A stretch of 64,000 bases of DNA from Sanderia malayensis (Eukaryota; Cnidaria; Scyphozoa; Semaeostomeae; Pelagiidae), in assembly GCA_013076295.1 (NCBI GenBank), contig RQOL01000813.1, positions 53,100-117,099 of the forward strand. The letters run 5' to 3'. Below, one piece after another: positions 26,043-37,863 of this stretch. How positions within the stretch are numbered: position 1 is the stretch's first letter; every line of letters starts with the position of its first letter. The notes below the pieces were generated by a model, which saw only the letters and a list, made by a program, of their open reading frames with translations, was not told the origin of the DNA and did no database searches. Both the position numbers and the translations under genes were made by a program.

Positions 26043-27342
26043 ATACTACGACGCAACATTTCTAAAGAAAGTAAAAGTGGGAGGTCGAATCCCCCCCTGG
26101 CAAGCGACCACCCAGCGCCCGCCCTGCCGCCCCCTGAAAGCCGCTTCTGAAAGGTGATAACTTCAGTGTGAAGTTTGAAAAAAAAGTTGCCTTCAAAAAT
26201 TTAATCAATCCTGAAAATTTAAACTCAATCTGTAATAAAAATTATATCAAACTGTAGCTAAGGAAACAGCGAATTCGATAAAAATATTAACATTTTTAAC
26301 AGTGTTGTTTTTGAATTTTAAGAGACCATTTACTGCCGTGAAACACAAAACCCGTGAAAAAATTTATTCATCAGCCCACTTTAAAACCACAAAATTTCTC
26401 CTAACTTGGTCAAAATTTGTCCATTTTAACTCAAATTACACCAACAGGGAACTGATAACTTGGCGAATAAGTATCGAAAGTAATTGGGTGCATTTGAAAT
26501 GCTTTTCGCAAATTTAGTTGGGTTTTTTGAAGCTCAACACATGATTTTCTTGATCAAAAATTGCCTTGAAATCAAACCCCTGGAAAAAAACAGCAATTTA
26601 AACACGATTCACCAACTTTCCAATTCAATTAGCGTAGCCAATTTTTGTCCTACACACCCCACGAAAATATCAACATGAAGCTAATAGCTTGCGAACATTT
26701 ATCGAAAGTATTTGGGTGAAAAAAAACAAAGTTTTGGCACGTTAAAAAATAATTTTCGCAAATGCAAATCACACGCGTGTTGCTTGAAAATTTAATGTTT
26801 TCAAGCAAAATCCAAACTCGGCTAAAACTGTCCAAAAGCAGAGGAAAATCAACAAAACAAAGCCATAATTTACTTCTTGTGTAAATAAACAGTTATCGAA
26901 AGTTGAAATGGAGAAAATCGCCCAGAACGACCCGAGAAATTGAAATTGTCACGTCTTTACAATTGATTTCCATCACGTATTCACGCTCAAACCCGAGCAA
27001 GTTTGCCGCCCGTTCAAATAAAAAAACGTGCTTCTCCCTGCTCGTTTTGCATCTCATTAACTCCGTCCTCGGAACTTTCTAGAAAGTCGGAACACAAAAT
27101 GGGCCATAACTCCCGAACCGTTTGGAGTTATAATTAGCCACATACTTTACTGTGATCAGCGCAATGCAGCGATCATTTGATACCAATTTGCACCCTTATT
27201 GACCCCCAGGAAAAAAGCCTTTTTGATCACAACGAAATTCCTTTGATCCCATTGTTTTTTCGAACGTCGATTGTTCAACAAACAATAGCCCATTGTTCAC
27301 AGTCGGCGGGTCACGTGTGATCGTAGAAATAGTATATATAGA
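26043..27342 (-). repeat. Helitron 5-prime core c8 (type I)
   Basis: Nearly identical to c4 and c9, with the same ~190-bp deletion. It differs mostly by single-base losses in runs (for example near 26522, 26873 and 26945). Confidence 0.82.
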
Positions 27343-29164
27343 CTAGCCGGGGCACTCGCTACGCTCGCTTCCCGGAGCCCGTCAGTACAAAAAGTTTAAT
27401 GTGGTTGGCGCGCTTCGCGCGCTGCATTCGCTCCCGCTCATGCCCATACATACATACATACATACATCACATACATACGTACATATACATACATACATAC
27501 ATACATACATACATACATACATACATGGCCGGGTTCGGTCGCTTCGCTCCCTCCCCGGAGCCCGTCAAGTAAAAGAAAGCTTAATCTGGTGGGCGCGCTT
27601 CGCGCGCTGCATTCGCTGCCGCTCATGCCCATACATACATAACATACCCTACAATACATACCCTACAATACATGCCCTACATAACATACCCTAAAATACA
27701 TACCCTACAATACAAACCCTACAATACAACCCTACAATACATACCCTACAATACATACCCTACAATACATACCCTACATAACATACCCTACTATACAAAC
27801 CCTACAATACATACCCTACATAACATACCCTACAATACATACCCTACAATACACACATAACATACCCTAAAATACATACCCTACAATACAAACCCTACAA
27901 TACAAACCCTACAATACATACCCTACAATACATACCCTACAATACATACCCTACAATACATACCCTACATAACATACCCTACTTTACAAACCCTACAATA
28001 CATACCCTACATAACATACATACATACATACCCTACAATACATACCTTACAATACATACCCTACATACATACCCTACAATACAAACCCTACGATACATAC
28101 CCTACCATACATGCCCTACGATACATACCTTACAATACATACCCTACAATACATACCCTACAATACATACCTTACAATACATACCCTACAATACATACCC
28201 TACAATACATACCCAACCATACATACCCTACAATCAATACATACCCTACAATACAAACCCTACAATACATACCCTACAATACATACCCTACAATGCATAC
28301 CCTACGATACATACCCTACAATACATACCCTACAACACATACCCTACGATACATACCCTACTATAAATACCCTAAAATACATACCCTACAATACATACCC
28401 TACAATAAATACCCTACAATAAATACCCTACAATAAATACCCTACAATACATACCCTACATAACCTACCCCACGATACATACCCTACAATACATACCCTA
28501 CAATACATACCCTACAATACATACCCTACAATACATACCCTACAATACATACCCTACAATACATACCCTACGATACATACCCTACAATACATGCCCTACA
28601 ATACATACCCTACAATACATACCCTACGATGCATACCCTATAATACATACCCTACAATACATACCCTACACTACATACCTTACAATAAATACCCTACAAT
28701 ACATACCTTACAATACATACCCTACAATACATACCCTACAATACATACCCTACAATACATTCCCCACGATACATACCCTACAATAAATACGCTACAATAC
28801 GTACCCTACATAACATACCCTACCATACATACCCTACCATACATACCCTACAATACATACCATACAATACATACCCTACAATACATACTTTAAAATACAT
28901 ACCTTAAAATACATACCCTACAATGCATACCCTACAATACATACCCTACATAACATACCCTACAATACATACCCTACGATACATACCCTACATACATACC
29001 CTACAATACATACCTTACAATACATACCCTACAATACATTCCCTACAATACATATCCTACGATACATACCCTACGATACATACCCTACAATAAATACCCT
29101 ACAATACATACCTTACAATACATACCCTACAATACATATCCTACAATACATACCCTACAATACA
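27343..29164. repeat. U9 L blocks, (CATA)n and minisatellite
   Basis: L blocks at 27343-27444 and about 27527-27629. The array order of variant units matches U8 almost unit by unit but with one copy of the CATAACATACATACATACATACC marker (near 28012). Confidence 0.9.
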
Positions 29165-30470
29165 TACTACGACGCAACATTTCTAAAGAAAGTAAAAGTG
29201 GAGGTCGAATCCCCCCCTGGCAAGCGACCACCCAGCGCCCGCCCTGCCGCCCCCCTGAAAGCCGCTTCTGAAAGGTGATAACTTCAGTGTGAAGTTTGAA
29301 AAAAAAGTTGCCTTCAAAAATTTAATCAATCCTGAAAAATTTAAACTCAATCTGTAATAAAAATTATATCAAACTGTAGCTAAGGAAACAGCGGATTCGA
29401 TAAAAATATTAACATTTCTTAACAGTGTTGTTTTGAATTTTAAGAGACCATTTACTGCCGTGAAACACAAAACCCGTGAAAAAATTTATTCATCAGCCCA
29501 CTTAATAACACAAAATTTCTCCTAACTTGGTCAAAATTTGTCCATTTTAACTCAAATTACACCAACAGGGAACTGATAACTTGGCGAATAAGTATCGAAA
29601 GTAATTGGGTGCATTTGAAATGCTTTTCGCAAATTTAGTTGGGTATTTTTGAAGCTCAACACATGATTTTCTTGATCAAAAATTGCCTTGAAATCAAACC
29701 CCTGGAAAAAACAGCAATTTAAACACGATTCACCAACTTTCCAATTCAATTAGCGTAGCCAATTTTTGTCCTACACACCCCACGAAAATATCAACATGAA
29801 GCTAATAGCTTGCGAACATTTATCGAAAGTATTTGGGTGAAAAAAAACAAAGTTTTGGCACGTTAAAAAATAATTTTCGCAAATGCAAATCACACGCGTG
29901 TTGCTTGAAAATTTAATGTTTTCAAGCAAAATCCAAACTCGGCTAAAACTGTCCAAAAGCAGAGGAAAATCAACAAAACAAAGCCATATAACTTTACTTC
30001 TTGTGTAAATAAACAGTTATCGAAAGTTGAAATGGAGAAAATCGGCCCAGAACGACCCGAGAAATTGAACATTGTCACGTCTTTACAATTGATTTCCATC
30101 ACGTATTCACGCTCAAACCCGAGCAAGTTTGCCGCCCGTTCAAATAAAAAAACACGTGCTTCTCCCTGCTCGTTTTGCATCTCATTAACTCCGTCCTCGG
30201 AACTTTCTAGAAAGTCGGAACACAAAATGGGCCATAACTCCCGAACCATTTGGAGTAGAAATTAGCCACATACTTTACTGTGATCAGCGCAATGCAGCGA
30301 TCATTTTGATACCAATTTGCACCCTTATTGACCCCCAGGAAAAAAGCCTTTTTGATCACAACGAAATTCCTTTGATCCCATTGTTTTTTCGAACGTCGAT
30401 TGTTCAACAAACAATAGCCCATTGTTCACAGTCGGCGGGTCACGTGTGATCGTAGAATAGTATATATAGA
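29165..30470 (-). repeat. Helitron 5-prime core c9 (type I)
   Basis: Nearly identical to c4. Both overlapping minus-strand frames are open (30422 down to 30207, then 30249 down to 29890), the second shortened by the type I deletion. The heat-shock-type site is intact near 30200-30212. Confidence 0.82.
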
Positions 30471-31977
30471 CTAGCCGGGGGCACTCGCTACGCTCGCTTC
30501 CCGGAGCCCGTCAAGTACAAAAAGTTTAATGTGGTTGGCGCGCTTCGCGCGCTGCATTCGCTCCCGCTCATGCCCATACATACATACATACATACATACA
30601 TACATACGTACATACATACATACATACATACATACATACATACATACATACATGGGCCGGGTTCGGTCGCTTCGCTCCCTCCCCGGAGCCCGTCAAGTAA
30701 AGAAAGCTTAATCTGGTGGGCGCGCTTCGCGCGCTGCATTCGCTGCCGCTCATGCCCATACATACATAACATACCCTACAATACATACCCTACAATACAT
30801 AACCTACATAACATACCCTAAAATACATACCCTACAATACAAACCCTACAATACAAACCCTACAATACATACCCTACAATACATACCCTACAATACATAC
30901 CCTACATAACATACCCTACTATACAAACCCTACAATACATACCCTACATAACATACCCTACAATACATACCCTACAATACACACATAACATACCCTAAAA
31001 TACATACCCTACAATACAAACCCTACAATACAAACCCTACAATACATACCCTACAATACATACCCTACAATACATACCCTACAATACATACCCTACATAA
31101 CATACCCTACTTTACAAACCCTACAATACATACCCTACATAACATACATACATACATACCCTACAATACATACCTTACAATACATACCCTACAATACATA
31201 CCCTACAATACAAACCCTACGATACATACCCTACCATACATGCCCTACGATACATACCTTACAATACATACCCTACAATACATACCCTACAATACATACC
31301 TTACAATACATACCCTACAATACATACCCTACAATACATACCCAACCATACATACCCTACAATACATACCCTACAATACATACCCTACAATACATACCCT
31401 ACAATACAAACCCTACAATACATACCCTACAATACATACCCTACAATGCATACCCTACGATACATACCCTACAATACATACCCTACAACACATACCCTAC
31501 GATACATACCCTACTATAAATACCCTAAAATACATACCCTACAATACATACCCTACAATAAATACCCTACAATAAATACCCTACAATAAATACCCTACAA
31601 TACATACCCTACATAACCTACCCACGATACATACCCTACAATACATACCCTACAATACATACCCTACAATACATACCCTACAATACATACCCTACAATAC
31701 ATACCCTACAATACATACCCTACGATACATACCCTACAATACATGCCCTACAATACATACCCTACAATACATACCCTACGATGCATACCCTATAATACAT
31801 ACCCTACAATACATACCCTACACTACATACCTTACAATACATACCCTACAATACATACCCTACATACATACTCTACAATACATACCCTACAATACATACC
31901 CTATAATACATACCTTACAATACATACCCTACAATACATAACCTACAATACATACCCTACCATACATACCCTACAAT
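30471..31977. repeat. U10 L blocks, (CATA)n and minisatellite
   Basis: L blocks at 30471-30574 and about 30654-30758. The array follows the U9 variant order until about 31850, then switches to a different series ending in CACGACGCCAC. Confidence 0.9.
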
Positions 31978-33444
31978 ACACACGACGCCACATTTCTAAA
32001 GAAAGTAAAGGTGGGAGGTCGAATCTTCCCCCCTGCCAAGCGACCGCCCCGCGCCCACGCTGCCCCCTGAAAGCCGCTTCCGATAGTTGCTAGCTTCAGT
32101 GTGAAGTTTGAAAAAAAAAAGTTGCCTTCAAAAATTAAATCAATCTTGGAAAATTTAAACTCAATCTGTAATAAAAAATATATCAAACTGTAGCTAAGGA
32201 AACAGCGAATCCGATAAATATATTCACATTTCTTAACAGTGTTGTTTTGAATTTTAAGAGAGTATTTAGTGCAGCCCAACACAAAAGCCGTGAAAAAATT
32301 TATTCATCAGCCAACTTTAAGAACACAAAAATTCCCCTAACTTGGTCAAAATTTGTCCATTTGAACTCAAATTACACCAGCATGAAGCTAATACCTTGGC
32401 AAATAAATATCGAAAGTACTTGGGTGCATATGAAAAGCTTTTCGCAATTTTAGTTGTAAATTTTTGAAGTCCAAGACATGATTTTCTTCATAAAAAATAG
32501 CCGTGAAATCAAACCCTTGCAAAAATAGCATTTCAAACACGATTCACCAAGTTTCAAATTAAATTAACGTGGCCAATTTTTGTCCTACACACCCCACGAA
32601 AATATCAACATGAAGCTAATAGCTTGGCGAACATTTATCGAAAGTATTTGGGTGAAAAAACAAAGTTTTGGCAGGTTAAAAATTAATTTTCGCAAATGCA
32701 AAACACACGCGTGTTGCTTGAAAATTTCGTGTTTTCCAGCAAAACCCAAACTCGGCCAAAACTGTCCAAAAACAGAGGAAAATCAACAAAACAAAAAAAA
32801 CAAAGCCATATAACTTTAGTTCTTGTGTAAATAAACAGTTATCGAAAGTTTAAATGGAGAAAATCGGCCCAGAACGACCCGAGAAAATCACAATTGTCTT
32901 CGTGTTTTGGTTAGGCCCTCGAGCCGAAAGAAAAACGTGAGGTGAAACAAAACAAAACTCGTGCTATTTAAAGCCAAAAACAATTGAATAAAGGAAATAC
33001 CTTGAAATAATTGTCCACACATTGTCTCCACAGGTCCTGACAACAATTGACACGTCTTTACAATTGATTTCCGGCAGGTATTCACGTTTAAACCCGAGCA
33101 ACTTGCCGCCGGTTCAACTATAAAAACACGTGCTTCTCCTTGCTCGTTTTGCATCTCATTAACACTGTCCTCGGAACTTTCTAGAAAGTCGGAACACAAA
33201 ATGGGCCATAACTCCGGAACCGCTGGGGTTAGAAATTAGCCAAATAGTACACTGTCATCAGCACAATGCAGCGATCATTTCTATACCGATTTGCACCCTT
33301 ATTTGCAGCCCAAAAAAAAGCGTTTATGGATACAACGAAATTCCTTTGATCCCATTGTTTGTTCGAACGTCGATTGTTCAAGAGACAATCGAGCATTGTT
33401 TGGCGGGTTGGGGTCACGTGTCGACGTAGATTATATAATAGAGA
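31978..33444 (-). repeat. Helitron 5-prime core c10 (type II)
   Basis: Matches c6 on the array side. Its last ~230 bp (33205-33444) resemble c2 instead (CCGGAACCGCTGGGG, TTATTTGCAGCCC). Its 5-prime end TCTCTATTATATAATC is like that of unit A. This core is therefore mosaic. Confidence 0.78.
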
Positions 33445-33548
33445 CTAGGGGTCATCACTCGCTTCGCTCGTTCGCCCCAGCCCGTCAAGTAAAAAAAGCT
33501 TAATCTGGTTGGCGCGCTTCGCGCGCTGCATTCGCTCGCGCTCATGCC
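33445..33548 (-). other. terminal L block and 3-prime end of Helitron B
   Basis: On the minus strand it ends with a GC-rich hairpin, then CTAG|TC. The outer stem differs from other units: GGGG pairs with CCCC next to CTAG, where others have CCGGG with CCCGG. Pairing is kept although the sequence changed. The inner hairpin GGCGCGCTTCGCGCGC is present near 33520. Confidence 0.72.
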
Positions 33549-36210
33549 CATCGCAGATTGTTATTGTTGTTGAGATTAGTTAACTGGTTGGGACGAATGC
33601 GCCGTGTTCTATTCGCTTTCGCTTAGGCTTATGCTTTTCTAGTAGTACAGCATACTTTTGGGGGTGTGTGAATGGAGTTTGACATATTAGCCTCGTTTTG
33701 ATAAAAGTAGCCTCGTATTGGTGGACAGATAAAAATGGATCATATAGTGGCAATACACCTCTAAAAATACAATACTTTTGATGAAAGGTTAGTGAAAAGC
33801 TAATTAACGTAAATCGTAAGTTAACTTTAACTTGACTAATATATATATATGTCATAACGATGAGGTTTGATATTGGGCAAGTATTTTATTTGAATCACAA
33901 TGATGTAGGTAATACATTGCCACTTTAGCAGTTTCCCATTTCAGTCAATTACTATGAGGCAATAGCCTGTCACAAAAGGCTAGTGGAATTAAATCGTGAT
34001 TGAAACTTACCTAGACAGAATTCTCTTTCCATGACTTTGTTAAGGATTCCATTGACTCTTCATATATGTTGTAGTAAATGTTTGTTTGAGCCATTTGACA
34101 ATTGCATGGTGTGAATAGCAAACATTAGTGACATTGACAGCTTTGGTTTATCACTTCAGCATTTGTTTCACTAAGTACCATATGGGGAAAAAGAAATAAT
34201 TAATAACAAAGTTAAATGAACATATAAAGGTGATAAATAATAAAGAACAATGTAACAATATGATAGTTGTGAAGCTGCATTCATTGATTCCCTTTTTGGA
34301 TTATTTGAAAAACATGTTTGAAATGCAAATTCTGTGAAAATTTCTTTATGTTCTCCTACATAACTTGATGTACTAATAGAAAGAGGTAGATAGAGATTGT
34401 TTATCAATTAGTGGAAACAAACTTTCATGTTGTTGTAATATATTCTCATTGGCTTTATGCACTTGTGCATTAAGAGGTTGGTAAATGTCAATTGTTAAGT
34501 GTTCACGTAATGCATGAAATATTAATTAGATGACCTGACAGTGTGTGTATGTAACATCCAGGTTAGTTTTCCTAGAGCTTAAAAAATTATTACTGTAAAC
34601 ATCATTACAGTAGTTTCCTTGACATACAACAATGAAAGTAAACAGGAAAAGCCTTTGAAGATGATTTTTAGGTCATTCATCATTAATATTGGGAAAAAAC
34701 TTTAGTTTCAAGAAGATGTTGATGTATGTAACACATAGAGAGGAGGCAATGAACACAAAAGAATCCATAAAGTGGCAAATAAAATACTGGAAGAATTATT
34801 TTGAGTCCAAGCTTGCACTCGTAGGCACATATATATAGTCAGGGCACCAGAAATTTATTTTTGAATCAGCGAAACTGTAAAGTTGTAAAACAATTGTTGA
34901 GGTTTGCATGGCCTAACCGAAGAAACTGTCGTGTCGTGTGGGGGCAATGAGTTAAGTTTAGATGGCCTAACCAAAATTTAGCTGGTGATTGAATTGCAAA
35001 TAGTTAAATATAAGATGTAAATGTATTCACTTACCTGTAAGATACATTGAAAATGTTCTCTGTAAATCTGGAGATAGTTTTCGAACTTTAAGTTGTCATC
35101 TTGATAAAATTTTGTGATGCCAAAGTTAAGCTGTTTCTTGAATGAAATTCATATTTCATATGGGCCATTTCAAATGTTAGCGGTGCCATTGATGGAAATG
35201 AGGCCAAAGTCTTTTTCAATTTAATACAATGGCCTCGCTTCAATGTCAAATAAACTGCTATTATTGGTTAAGATAAACTACAGAAATGCATCTTATTAAA
35301 AATGAACATTGATGAAGCTTATTAGATACTAACAGAGAGTAGATTAATCCTGCAATTTTGTTATATATGATACATTAGTACAAAAATAGTAATCAATTAA
35401 TTATTATTCTTGACAGTTATCAATAGATGGTGAAGATGAATAAGAATAATTGGTGCCGTCTGTAGATTGTACTAATGTCTTCATTCATCATGTGGAGTGT
35501 TCGGCGACGTTGACAGCATTGTTCAATATCAAATTCACACTCGCATCGCACAAATCAACGACACGGATGTCTGTTCTCTTGATGCTTCGTGCATTTTCAC
35601 CATTAATTTTGGTCATAGTAAAAAAAGAAGATTGCCGGTTACATTAGTTTAAAGCTCGAACACCAACTTCAAGGGGTAACCTTTGTTCGAGGTTTCCTTG
35701 GTGTTCATGAAAACTGCAATTTTAATTTGGAATATGTAATACTACATATTCAAGAGTTAAGTTTAATAAGTACATTAATTATCATTAGTTATTGGGATGA
35801 GAGAGTGATAATCTTAATGTTATATGCAATTTCTTATCAGAAAAAACTATTGTCAATGGACAGATTGCAGTTTTCACAGAGAAAAGGAAAGCCATACTCC
35901 CATAGGCAATATCGGAGAGCATGGCAAAGCATATCTCTTTTGATACAGGCGCTACGCAGGACCCAGATCGTGTTGTTGTTGATAAACACCCCCGGACACT
36001 GGAGTGTTGTGAAAGTGTCCGGATCGTTCTTGGTGGATCTTAATAACTGGAGTGGCGTGGCAAACCAGGAATGAATGTTCATCACACTATAGAGTGCAAC
36101 AAAGCCGATCCGGTAGAACCACAATCTGAGCCCTCGTGATATGTGTGTGTGTATTTTAGTAGACGCCTTTGAGAGCAACGCGATTTATGCTCTATGGTTT
36201 GTGAAGGCCT
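33549..36210. other. 3-prime flank of Helitron B
   Basis: 2.7 kb between the helicase stop and the terminal L block. No recognised domain in long frames. On the minus strand there is a small ATG exon just right of 34012, ending in GTAAGT. Further left, a frame (33855-33580) with acceptor TTTTTAG near 33765 contains VHQYEATFIKTRL; unit C has a matching HQYEA segment near 47525. On the plus strand 35727-36074 encodes a frame with PGHWSVVKVSG, of unknown meaning. A second, fast-evolving gene is possible but not shown. Confidence 0.35.
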
Positions 36211-36630
36211 TTACAGGACTTCTTGGAAGACAATATTTTTTGTCTTCATGTGTGTTTCCTCTGGGAGGAATACTTTAAGCCCGTCAAATGATGTTGCTCT
36301 TGACATGGCCACATATAACTGACCATGTGTGAACACGGGCTCTGGTAAATACAAACCAACATACCTGAGAGATTGTCCCTGTGCCTTGTTGATAGTAAGG
36401 CAGTATGCTAGTCTGACTGGAAATTGCCGTCGTTTGATGTTGAACGGCATCTCAGTGTCTTGTGTTGACAATGTTATTCTGGGAATCATGACCTGCTGGC
36501 CTCTGTGTTCCTTCGTGATGATCTCTGCTGTGATCACGTTCCGTCGGAGATGGCGTACAATAAGTCTTGTGCCATTGCAAAGACCTTTCTTTGGATTTAG
36601 ATTCCTCAGAAGAATGATTGTTGCACCAAC
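36211..36630 (-). CDS. Helitron B last exon, helicase C-terminal motifs
   Basis: 420 bp, the same length as in unit C. It encodes VGATIILLRNLNPKKGLCNG, then RRQFPVRLAYCLTINKAQGQ and LYVAMSRATSF, the PIF1 motif V/VI region with the arginine finger. It ends QEVL and a stop at 36213-36211. The splice acceptor, CATTAG in unit C, reads TATGG here, so normal splicing should fail. Confidence 0.85.
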   Translation of the reverse strand, partial: VGATIILLRNLNPKKGLCNGTRLIVRHLRRNVITAEIITKEHRGQQVMIPRITLSTQDTEMPFNIKRRQFPVRLAYCLTINKAQGQSLRYVGLYLPEPVFTHGQLYVAMSRATSFDGLKVFLPEETHMKTKNIVFQEVL

Positions 36631-36740
36631 CCATAATAAGGAATGTTCGAGATTACGATGTGTATCATCGAAGGACCATTATTAATATTTAAAATAAGTG
36701 TAGAATTAATGTATAATTAGTACATATAGGTAAATTATAC

Positions 36741-37770
36741 CTTGAGTCTAAGTCGATGTAATGGCATTCCGTTAGGAGTTAGATTGTTGATAAACTCAAT
36801 TGGATATGCCGCCTCCTCATCTGGATCCTCTGTTATCACACTGTCTGTGCTGTAGTATGTTCTGTCAGGAGTCTGTAGTCTTTCCAGAATGATGTCATTG
36901 ATTTGATGTGAGAAGTCATTCTTTGGAGTAAGACAACAACGTTCTGACATGGTTACCGGATCCAGCATGAGGTGGGACTGTGGTGTATTAGGCTGGCGAT
37001 ATATGAAGTTGAGCATTTCCTCTTGCGAAGATGTGCATATTTGATATGGCAAAGTGATATTGTCAAGTGCATCATGTTGTTCTTGTTTGTTGCCGAGTCT
37101 TAGAAGCCATTCTGAGAATTCTCTGTAAGATTCATCTTGGACAGCTCTCATGTTTGTGTGCAGGCGATGTTGTTGAAACTGTGCCCACAAATCACTGATT
37201 TGATATGATTTAAGACTCTCTGATACGATTTGCTCTCTTCCTGCCTTGGGAACAACCGGTAGAACTTGTCTAAAATCGCCACGAAGTAACATGAATTTGC
37301 CACCAAATGGCTTGTCAACTCTTGTGATATCCCGAAGCAGTCTGTCAACTGCTTGTAATGCCAATGCTGGTATCATTGAAGCTTCATCCCATATGAACAG
37401 GGTTGTTTCACGCAACACTTGCGCTCTTCGGCTCGTCTCTTAACATTGCATGTTGATTCCAGCTTCAATGGTATTGGAATTTGGAATTGTGAATGCGATG
37501 TTCTGCCATTGATAAGCAGTGTTGCTGCAATTCCTGACCAAGCCATACACTGAACTTTGTGCCCAGAAGTATTGAGGTGGCGAACCAACGTGTTGTAGAG
37601 AAATGTTTTCCCTGTGCCAGCTGGTCCGTCGAGAAAGTGACAGTTCTGCTCTGATTGTGCCTCAATTGCTTCAATAATGGCTGTGAAAACAACTCGTTGT
37701 TCTGGATTCAATGCAGCTCGCATTTGTTCTCCTTGCTCTCTTTCAATTTCAACATCCATGTGATCTTCCT
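36741..37770 (-). CDS. Helitron B exon with Walker A/B helicase core
   Basis: 1030 bp between TTTTCAG and CAAG|GTATAA. Walker A GPAGTGKT lies near 37609-37632, Walker B LFIWDEAS near 37378-37402, and a GDFRQ motif near 37265-37285. The frame changes near 37440 because one base is missing relative to units A and C. The residues after Walker A match PIF1 helicases of animal Helitrons. Confidence 0.88.
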
Positions 37771-37863
37771 CTGAAAACATAACAATAGTTTATTTTGGTA
37801 TAAGTAGAAGTATATCTTGGCTAAATTATACAGTGATTGTCATCATGTTAAATTGTAAATCAC

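Larger units (their letters stand above)
23454..27342 (-). mobile_element. non-autonomous Helitron unit U8
   Basis: 3889 bp, the longest short unit; TC at 27342-27341 and CTAG at 23457-23454. It is a near copy of U9 with an extra ~785-bp array duplication and many single-base dropouts. Confidence 0.86.
27343..30470 (-). mobile_element. non-autonomous Helitron unit U9
   Basis: 3128 bp, TC at 30470-30469 and CTAG at 27346-27343. Close to U8 over L blocks, array and core, so the two adjacent units come from a recent duplication or gene conversion. Confidence 0.87.
30471..33444 (-). mobile_element. non-autonomous Helitron unit U10 (chimeric)
   Basis: 2974 bp, TC at 33444-33443 and CTAG at 30474-30471. 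Its L blocks and array up to about 31850 match U8 and U9, but its core is type II like U6. It looks like a recombinant between two unit families. Confidence 0.86.

Noticed and set aside
23740..31977. CRISPR array, because of regular short repeats
   Set aside because: No unique spacers between repeats, eukaryotic context, no cas genes.
35837..36178. Minus-strand 113-codon frame just after the helicase
   Set aside because: No known domain, not open in unit C, and no splice link to the helicase exon, which has its own stop at 36211.
36452..36634. Minus-strand frame starting MGWCNNHSSEESK
   Set aside because: Wrong frame over helicase exon 8; the true frame reads VGATIILLRN.
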